The notes under the pieces: model-generated
Database searches by the model: none
Told to the model about the DNA's origin: nothing
Seen by the model: only the letters and a program-made list of their open reading frames with translations
DNA from: Imbricaverruca yamaguchii
Lineage: Eukaryota; Arthropoda; Thecostraca; Neoverrucidae
Length of the DNA: 64,000 nucleotides
Direction of reading: 5' to 3'
Assembly: GCA_034440575.1 (NCBI GenBank)
Contig: JAOTOL010001613.1
Coordinates: 2,132,501-2,196,500 of the forward strand
Program-made: the position numbers and the translations under genes
Shown: one piece after another, positions 56,401 to 64,000 of the stretch
Position numbering within the stretch: position 1 is the first letter of the stretch
How the letters are laid out: every line of letters starts with the position of its first letter

Positions 56401-58830
56401 CCGCCCTGATTCCAGATGGGACCGCCATCAATGCGAACTTGCGCGGGACGGGGAGCAAGGATGCGCGCTTCTCCAGTCCGCCGAGCAGGCGGAGCGGAGC
56501 GGCCGTCGGCGCTCTCCTGGCCCCAGCGCCCAGTGGTGCTGCCGGTGGCGGCCGGGGCGGGCACGAGCACGGCCAGCGGGCGCCACCGGCTGCCGGCGTG
56601 CTCGTGGCCGGCTCGTGACGGTCATCTGGCGACGGACGGCGTCACGCACCGTCACGGGCCGCGTCACACCCGGCACGGCACGGCCGCAAGATCGCCCGAC
56701 AGCCGGCAACCTGTCGCGCCGACTCCGACTCCAACTTCGACTCCAACTTCGACTCCAACTTCAGTCCAACTCAGACCGGCAGTCAGCGGTGGTTGGTGGT
56801 ACTCGGCACTCTCAGTCAGGGGTGGATGCTGACGTACATCCGTAAACTCCAGTTGTCACTCCTCTCACTCTCATCCACTCACTCAACGATCACCACCCAT
56901 AGCTATGAAGCCTGCGTGCACAGGCGAGTTTGAAGCTGCTTGAATTCTTCAGCCGTTTAGCCGAAGATCCATGTCCTCATCCACATTCGCGGCTGTAACT
57001 GTGCAGGCGCCAACCGCTGCTAATCTCCAGAAAGAAATGAATGGGCGCAGCGGGATTTCTGGGTATTGCCGGAGCTTTGAGGTGCACACCATCCGGTGGT
57101 AAGTGGCTCAACACGGAGCGAGTCCGCTTCCCCTCCCCCACCCCCACCTCCACCCCCACCCCCACCCCCACCCCCACCCACAGCTCGGCTGGCCTTGTTT
57201 CTGCTGGCGGGTGAACGCGGCCTCTAATCTGGCCGGCCGCGAGCCCGCTCCGTGTTGATCCGGCCCAAAAATGAAAGCCGGCCGGCGGCGCGCCGACCGC
57301 CGTCGCCGCGCGCGTTTTCGCAACCGTCGCTCAAACAGCGCCGCCTGTGTGTGGGGTGGGGGTGGGGGTGGGGGTGGGGGGTATGAGTGTGTGTGTGTGC
57401 GTGTTGACGGCTGAGTCAAGGCGGCAGCGGGGTGGCGCGGCTGCCTTATCTCTGCCCCGGGACCGCATGTCGGAGCATACAGCGTCCCGGGCGACACGTC
57501 GCCTACTCCCCACATTGCACGCAGACTCACGCACAGACAGATGTGCACACATACACAGTCATGGGCACAAATGTCCACCCCTTCACACAGGCTCGCATTC
57601 AGCGAAAACAGCCTCCCGGAAGGAAAGAAACACAGACTCACATCCCGCATATACAGACCCCCCCCCCCCCACACACACACAGACTCACCCCACACGAATA
57701 CCTTCTCCCACACACACACTCACACTCACATCCCACATACACAGACCTCCCCCTACATCACCCGTCTGTGGCTAGCTATATGCGTGACATCACATTAACG
57801 AGAGACGATGCGCCGAGGAAAGCTGCTTGCGAGGCTAAAACCCGCGGGATGGCCCAGGAATGGGTGTGGCTTACTGCAGAAGGCCTCTGGCGGTGGACTG
57901 TTGGCTCGTGTTGGCGTGGTAGTGAACGACGTCGGACAGTCGGCTCGGCACCATTCAGCATCGAATAATCCCGTAGGTGTGGGTGGTAGGTGTTACCCGC
58001 CATGTTTTAATGTGTCGCAGCATGAGCGTTTATTTATTTATTTATTTAACAATACATGTCCTCCACGTGCAGTGGCTGTTACGGACGGCTGTTACTGTTA
58101 CGTGCAGTGGCTGTGGCTGTGGCTGTTACGTTAGCTATCCTGCAGCACACTAGGCGGCCCATGGAATTGAGTAGACATCACAATTAGTACAACTATGAGC
58201 CACAAGGGCCCTTCTTCATTAGTTTGAATGAAATTGTTTGAATGACTAGCTGGAATGAATTTTGCCACCACAGTTCGTGAGGGAAGTCGCGCTGCATGTC
58301 TTAATGGCTTCTTTGCACGTGGCAGGCAGTCGCCCTTCGGTTCGTTTTACTCTTCCTCCTACCTCACCGGTCCAACCAGCAGCGACCCCCCCTCAAGCTC
58401 TCTGGCCTTCCTCCTGTACATCCAGCTCTAATGTGCCTCCGGCTATGCTGCACCTCGCCTGAGCCCCTCCCTTTTCCGCCGTTGCAAGGCCCGTTCGCCT
58501 CCCCCGCCCAGCAGGAGCTCTGAACAGTTGCGCGGCCAGCCGTGCCGCGCTTCCTCGCCGCTGCAGTATCTTGCGGCGCCTTTCATCACCGGCGGCCAAT
58601 GAGGCGGCGGCGGGACCCGACCGGAGCCGACCGGCGCAGGTGGCAAGCTCTCGCCGATACTTCACACGGCGCCGCCCGTCTTATCGCGCCGCCAGCCGGG
58701 CGGGGCCGTTGACTCAGGTCACGAGCGCGAAGACGGCGCGCGCTTCGGCATACTTGCCGCATCGGCGGATGCTGGTAATCTTTTGATAGGCGCGCGGCTC
58801 GGCCAGCAGAGCCGCGCGCGCTGTTTCAAC
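56400..58830. other. CpG-rich stretch with simple repeats, no defensible gene
   Basis: CpG-dense blocks occur at 56420-56700, 57230-57350 and 58480-58820. Simple repeats include CCCCCAC at 57124-57180, (GGGGGT)n at 57354-57381 and CACACA runs at 57660-57750. The blocks may be promoters of genes outside the window, but I find no exon with a recognised domain. Confidence 0.5.
58178..58235 (-). mobile_element. Short 3' fragment of the CR1-like LINE
   Basis: ATTAGTACAACTATGAGCCA then CAAGGGCCCTTCTT is the reverse complement of the LINE 3' end at 17640-17672 (AAGGGCCCTTGTGGCTCATA, GTTGCACTAAT). Only about 50 bp are retained. Confidence 0.6.
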
Positions 58831-58961
58831 TGCGGAGAAGTGGGTGTTGTTGGCGGTTTGCTTAGCTATCGGCCTATCACGCGACGGTGATGCGGTGCCG
58901 GCTCAATGTTTGGCCAATGGAGCGTTTCCATTTCTGGTCCTTTGTGCTCGCGGCTGTCCCG

Positions 58962-59402
58962 TTAACCCAGTCTCGGGGGTCTTTTATACGCCCTCCCCTG
59001 AAATTTTCCGAAGATAGTGAGAAAAACGGCGCGTGGCGGCGCGCCTGGGCTTTGTACATCTTTTCCACAGGAATTCAGCTTATGGTATGACAATTTTTGG
59101 GTCACTTCATCTACGATGAGATATTCAAGGTCAAGTGAGGTCACCTCCAAAAAACTTAAACCAGTCGTCACGCTTCAATAGATAAAGGTATTTTGATGAA
59201 ACTTTCAGAGTATGCTTATCTTTAGGAATGCTACGAAATGCACCAGAGGACTTTTCGATATTTCTATCGTTATTGATGACGCATTAATTTTCCGACGTTG
59301 TCAACTTCGTTTTCGTCCGAAGATAAGTTTGTAAATTAGAAGGAGACCCCCATCACCACTCCCGCAGATACCGGGCGTGGAGATCCGACCAGAAAGGGTT
59401 AA
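58962..59402 (-). mobile_element. TTAA-ended element D (441 bp)
   Basis: Left tip TTAACCCAGTCTCGGGGGTC, right tip CCGACCAGAAAGGGTTAA. Both ends keep TTAA plus CCC, in the same orientation as B. It retains the block CCAGTCGTCACGCTTCAATA and the AGGTCAAGTGAGGTCACCTC string shared with B, but lacks most of the right half. Confidence 0.78.
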
Positions 59403-61285
59403 TTCATCCACGCGCCGTAATTCAAATATACGAGCTTCCTCGCGACGCAACAATTACGTAGCGTGCAGTACAGAACACCTGCGGGTCACAAACATCTGTG
59501 TGACATCACAACGGTCTGATGCAATCTGCTTCCGACAGAACAGTGACGCGCAGCCGCCACAGCCGCCACCGCCGAGGACTGTCGTGCCGCCCACGACTGG
59601 CGCCTGCTGGTCAGGGAAGGAACCGACGGAACCGGAAGGTGGCGAACTTATAATCCGAAATGATCTCGCCAATGAAGCTAGGAAGGAAGAACCTTTGGTT
59701 CTTTGACGACGCGTTTGACTGGCAGGTCGCATCGTCCGGCGAACATCTCACACCGACTGTTCGCAGGTGAACTCGATAATCACGGCGGCTGTGGGATTTG
59801 AACCCATGACCTGATGACCAAAAGTCGAAAGCACTACGGACTAAGCTGACACGATCCCACCTCTCCCCCGCCATGAAGATGAAGCGCTCGTCCATGCAGA
59901 GAAGACGTTCCTCTGAAACGGTCGAGTGCACCCCCACCCGGTAATCAACTTTTTCGTCAGCCGACCCAAGTGGAAGCGCGACCAGAGTGGAAAAAGTTGC
60001 GACAGTGGCAAGCTCGAATGCGTCCCCCCTTGCTTAGCGAGTTACCTCGCCGAAGATGACCCTTCGAATGAAAGGGCGCCACCTAAACTACCCCCTAACG
60101 AAATGCAAGATGCCTCAGATGTGCAGCTCCTGTGTCGTGTGTCCTCTTGGCTGCCACGTCTGGTGCCTGCCATGCGCCTGTATTGTCCCAGCCACCGTCC
60201 CTGTCGCCCATAATTGGCGCCTGCCGCCGTCGCCGGGTGGTGAGGAAGTCCTGACCCCGCTGACCCCACACTGACGCCCGCTCGCCTGGTCGGACCGCCA
60301 CCGCGCCGTCTTGATAGTGATAGCCCGGCGTCTGTGCGCGCCCAGCCCCATTTGGACGGCTACCGGCCGCCGAGCTGGGATGCCGGCCGGCCGCGCCGCG
60401 CCGGCTCGCCCGTTCCCAGCCCGGATGCGGCGCTCGTCCCACGCCGGCCGACCGGCGGGCCGCTCGGCGGGTCAGCCGGTGACCTTTCTCGCGATCCGGT
60501 CGCACTGGCGGTCGGCGGCAGTTAGAGTTGGTGACCCTCGGAGGGCGATCTCGGGCCGGGTCGGCTTCAGACGACGTCGGCCGGCCCGCCTCCTGGGGCC
60601 GCGAGCAGCGCGGTCCCGTGCCGAGAGCACCGCCACACGCCGACAGAAGCGTGCGACTGCTCCGGCCGCGGCGCAAGCCCGCCTCTCGCGGACGGCGCCG
60701 TCCGACGGGATGGACAGGCAGCCACGTTCGACTCGCCTTTCGAGCGTGCGCATCGGCGTCGACACCCCCGAGCACTCCATTGCCGTGCGGACCACAATCT
60801 CTCGCACCGAACGTGCCGAATCCTCGTCCCGCCACCACCGGTGAATCGCCGCGCAGCGCCCGGGGCGACATCTCAGACACCACCGGCGACCTATCTTGCG
60901 CGGGGAGCGCGTCGCATCTCGCCGCCGCCGGCGTCCGGCGACCGACCACCGACGTGATTAGGCGGCGACCACGCACGGGCGTGAGAGTGCGTCTGGCGGC
61001 CGGCCGGCGACCTTTGCACGTCGGCCGCCGGCGGCGTGGCCGGCCGTGGGACGGGTCGCTCCCGGGTCGCCGGTAACGAGCGCCGCCAACGGTGCCGGTT
61101 ATAACTCGGCGGCGGGATGGATGGGTGGGATGAGCGGCGGCCGGGCGTGGGAGCGGCCGGCCGGAAGCCAGCCGGCTACCGGGCCGACGACGGTCGTACC
61201 CGCGCCCACCGCCGCGCGCCGGGTGATGATGATGGTGATTGTGTTAAGTCCGCCAGCCGCGAGCCGCCGCTGGCTCCTCTAGACG
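59403..61285. other. CpG-rich stretch, no defensible gene
   Basis: 60260-61280 is very GC- and CpG-rich, with overlapping frames on both strands that look alike in quality, the signature of composition and not of coding. No domain was recognised. It may be a CpG island of an unseen gene. Confidence 0.45.
59695..59870 (-). mobile_element. SINE, copy 4
   Basis: Minus-strand reading starts GTGGGATCGTGTCAGCTTAG (A-box region) and has the B-box string ATGGGTTCAAATCCCACAGC. It continues with GTTCACCTGCGAACAGTCGG, TGTGAGATGTTCGCC and GCGTCGTCAAAGAACC, parallel to copy 1. The head could be mistaken for a tRNA, but the cloverleaf stems do not close. Confidence 0.7.
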
Positions 61286-61590
61286 TGCTATTACGGACTG
61301 CGGACGACGAGACGAAATCGCGAAGCTCATCAACGCATCCAGACATGCCATTAAAGGCTGGGAAGAACGGCGACACGACATTGCGAGGCTTCTCCAGACG
61401 TGTCATTGCGGGCTGTGGACGACGAGACGACATCGCGAAGCTCATCCAGACATCCATACATGCCATTACCGGCTAGGAGAACGATACGACGTCGTGAGGC
61501 TCCTCCAGACGCACAATTACGGGCTGGAGAGGACAACACGACATTGCGAGGCTCCTCCAAACGTTCCATTACAGGCTGGGGAGGCCGACA
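61285..61590. repeat. About 50-bp degenerate repeat, six units
   Basis: Units contain CCATTACxGGCTG, GAACGACGxGACATTGCGAG and CTCCTCCAGACGT. Alternating CATCGCGAAGCTCATC and CATTGCGAGGCTCCTC variants suggest a higher-order two-unit period of about 100 bp. Confidence 0.75.
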
Positions 61591-61969
61591 TGACATCGAT
61601 CGGCTCCGACCGTACCGTCGACCGTACGTTGTGGTGGAAGGTCCGTGATTTGGCGCGGGGATGGGATTTCGCGCGTCCGCGTGATTGTACATAGGTGAGG
61701 TCTCTCAGGGATGGCAGTTTGCCCGTCTGTCTGGTGTTGCGTCGGTTAGCTGGCGCGAAGATGGGATTTCATGAAGCGTACTGAAACAAGGAGCTTCATG
61801 TGTCGTTACTACATTCGTGTTCGCGCCTACTTTCGCGGGCATCCTTAAAGGAACTGTGGTTTTTACATCTGAATTTGCGGAGATTTTAGAGTTTTGATTT
61901 GTCATCGTCAAACGAAGGAAACAGTCCAAAATACTAATCAGAGTGATACTGATGCATGTGCCTGGACCT

Positions 61970-62225
61970 GTGACTCTGCGGCTGACCCGCATACGAGTCA
62001 TGACCTGCGACCCGGCGACCGACCCGCATACGAGTCATGACCTGCGACCCGGCGACCGACCCACAGACGGGTCACGACCTGTGACCCGGCGACCGACCCA
62101 CAGACGGGTCACGACCTGTGACACGGCGGCCGACCCACAGATGGGTCGCGACCTGTGACCCGGCAGCTGACCCACAGACGGGTCACGACCTGTGACACGG
62201 CGGCCGACCCGCAGACGGCTCACAG
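61970..62225. repeat. 37-bp array, about seven copies
   Basis: Unit GACCCACAGACGGGTCACGA plus CCTGTGACCCGGCGACC, 37 bp. The left two units carry CATACGAGTCATGACCTGCG variants. Each unit contains the inverted pair GACCC...GGGTC. Confidence 0.92.
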
Positions 62226-62744
62226 CCTGTGGTCTGTCGGTCGCCATACAAACGGGTGCATTTGAATATCGGTGGCCGCTGCACGGAAGTGGTAGTCCCA
62301 GCGGTAGGCCCAACACGGAAGTGGAAGTCCTAGCGTTGGTCCCAGCGCGGAAGCGTTGGCTACACCTGTCGAGTGATGCCACTGCCGACCCACGCAGTGT
62401 TGGCCATGCTCCGCCGACTGCCGCCGTGGGATCGTCGAGTGAGTCACCGAATTTCGCCGCGTTATCCGAGGCCGGAGAGCGCCCGGTCGGAAATGACGAA
62501 CACCTGAGGCGTCGCCGCGGGCGCTGCTCGCGACACGGTACCTGAGTTCGTGCCATGCAACGGAACACAATCTGAGATCCAATCTGGCACATGCTATCGA
62601 AACCAAAAGTGCGAAATCAACTCAACGGACAGTGTGGGAACTCCGGCACCGTGCACAGCAGCTCGGTGGCGTCTTGGCAGTCTGACAAGTGACAGCTGAG
62701 TGGCACGCCTTGGCGGCGGCTGGTCGTGTTCCTCTGTGGCGGCC

Positions 62745-63715
62745 CAGCCCGCCCACCACTCCCACTGGTGGTCGGTCCCCCCCAGTGGCGGCCACCCGGC
62801 CCGGCCACCAGTCCCAGTGTCAGTCGGCCCGGCCCGGCCACCAGTCCCAGTGTCGGTACAGTCCCCAGTCCTGGTGCGGCCACCAGTCCCATGTGGCGGC
62901 CCAGTCCGGCCACCAGTCCCAGTGTCGGCCCGGCCACCAGTCCCAGTGGCGGCCACCAGTCCCAGTGACGGCCACCAGTCCCAGTGTCGGCCCGGCCACC
63001 AGTCCCAGTGGCGGCCACCAGTCCCAGTGTCGGCCCGGCCACCAGTCCCAGTGGCCGGCCCAGCCACCAGTCCCAGTGCCGGCCCAGCCACCAGTCCCAG
63101 TGGTCGGCCACCAGTGGCGGCCACCAGTCCCAGTGGCGGCCACCAGTCCCAGTGGCGGCCACCAGTCCCAGTGGCGGTCACCAGTCCCAGTGTCGGCCAC
63201 CAGTCCCAGTGTCGGCCACCAGTCCCAGTGGCGGCCACCAGTCCCAGTGTTGGCCCGGCCACCAGTCCCAGTGTCGGCCACCAGTCCCAGTGGCGGCCAC
63301 CAGTCCCAGTGTTGGCCCGGCCACCAGTCCCAGTGGCGGCCACCAGTCCCAGTGGCGGCCACCAGTCCCAGTGTCGGCCACCAGTCCCAGTGTCGGCCCG
63401 GCCACCAGTCCCAGTGGCGGTCACCAGTCCCAGTGGCGGCCACCAGTCCCAGTGGCGGCCACCAGTCCCAGTGTCGGCCACCAGTCCCAGTGTCGGCCCG
63501 GCCACCAGTCCCAGTGGCGGCCACCAGTCCCAGTGTCGGCCACCAGTCCCAGTGTCGGCCCGGCCACCAGTCCCAGTGGCGGCCCGGCCACCAGTCCCAG
63601 TGGCGGCCACCAGTCCCAGTGTCGACCACCAGTCCCAGTGTCGGCCCGGCCACCAGTCCCAGTGGCGGCCACCAGTCCCAGTGTCGACCACCAGTCCCAG
63701 TTGCGGTTCGACACG
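62745..63715. repeat. 18/24-bp minisatellite (GGCCACCAGTCCCAGTGGC), about 45 copies
   Basis: Two interspersed unit lengths: an 18-mer (CACCAGTCCCAGTGGCGG or ...TGTCGG) and a 24-mer with an extra CCCGGC. Both lengths are multiples of 3, so frames stay open on both strands for over 300 residues (WDWWPPLGLV, SPSGGHQSQW). No flanking gene structure supports translation. Confidence 0.93.
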
Positions 63716-63881
63716 CCGCTGCAGCGGCAGTGCCGCACCGTGCCGTCGTCACGTGCCAACGCCGACGCCCCCGCTCATCCCGCCTGTCATTACCCGGGCC
63801 GAGAAAAATCGCACCCCGCGCCAGGTACGGCCAGGCATGTGCATCTGCGCCCCGGCCGACTGACTCGTGATGGTCGGGGTC

Positions 63882-64000
63882 GCTGTGGAGAGAGAGAGAA
63901 AGAGAGAGATAGGGAGAGAGAGCGCGCGAAAGCGAGAGCGAGAGCGAGAGGGAGAGGGACAGGGAGAGCGAGAGCGAGAGAGAGAGAGAGAGAGAGAGAG
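63882..64000. repeat. (GA)n microsatellite reaching the window end
   Basis: GAGA runs broken by GCGCGA and GGGA variants, continuing past the last base. Confidence 0.95.

Noticed and set aside
57108..57968. Minus frame with Cys/Val/Trp-rich start and plus frames with His/Thr/Pro repeats
   Set aside because: They read through CACACA and CCCCAC simple repeats.
59790..59870. Functional tRNA gene on the minus strand
   Set aside because: A and B boxes are present, but the stems do not close and the sequence continues into the SINE body shared with other copies.
60095..60976. 293-residue minus and 177-182-residue plus frames in CpG-rich DNA
   Set aside because: Overlapping frames of similar quality on both strands indicate composition, not coding; no domain recognised.
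62594..63870. Frames over 300 residues on both strands (WDWWPPLGLV; SPSGGHQSQW)
   Set aside because: 18/24-bp array whose unit lengths are multiples of 3; no start context, splice sites or domain.

Overview
This is a window of nuclear DNA from a metazoan, probably an invertebrate. Its protein-coding exons are GC-rich, are separated by introns of several kilobases with GT-AG borders, and are embedded in a large excess of minisatellites, tRNA-derived SINEs, broken CR1-like LINE copies and non-autonomous DNA transposons. I cannot name the species; an arthropod or another protostome would fit. No bacterial-type operon, rRNA gene or CRISPR array is present.

Three genes can be supported. (1) At the left edge on the + strand lies the last exon of a trypsin-like serine protease (687-857), whose stop codon sits inside the first unit of a 35-bp minisatellite. 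(2) On the + strand lies a two-exon CoA-dependent acyltransferase/condensation-domain protein (15863-16047 joined to 23435-24689, 479 aa, HxxxDG motif). Its 7.4-kb intron holds a LINE fragment and a homopolymer tract. (3) On the - strand lies a four-exon RREB1/Hindsight-type multi-zinc-finger transcription factor (50079 down to 36182, 1263 aa predicted, 17 C2H2 fingers). All four exons were joined from splice sites whose phases agree.

Region by region: 1-1.85 kb, protease exon framed by two minisatellites and interrupted by a SINE; 3.7-4.3 kb and 5.7-6.0 kb, minisatellites; 7.9-8.7 kb, TTAA-ended element A; 11.2-11.7 kb, SINE and array; 13.5-14.5 kb, 37-bp array; 15.5-24.7 kb, acyltransferase gene; 25.3-29.4 kb, TIR element, LINE fragment, TTAA element B; 33.2-34.6 kb, TTAA element E; 35.1-50.4 kb, RREB1 gene with arrays in each intron (including a long decamer array, 46.85-47.44 kb); 49.2-49.9 kb, a 326-bp tandem duplication; 54.4-55.0 and 58.96-59.4 kb, TTAA elements C and D; 56.4-61.3 kb, CpG-rich sequence with no gene I can defend; 61.3-63.7 kb, three arrays; 63.9 kb to the end, GA microsatellite.

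The genes show no functional link with one another. The most unusual signals are structural. One is a family of elements with TTAA termini followed by CCC, in five copies. The other is that several minisatellites begin exactly at exon edges (a splice acceptor, a stop codon, a second acceptor), as if seeded from gene boundaries.
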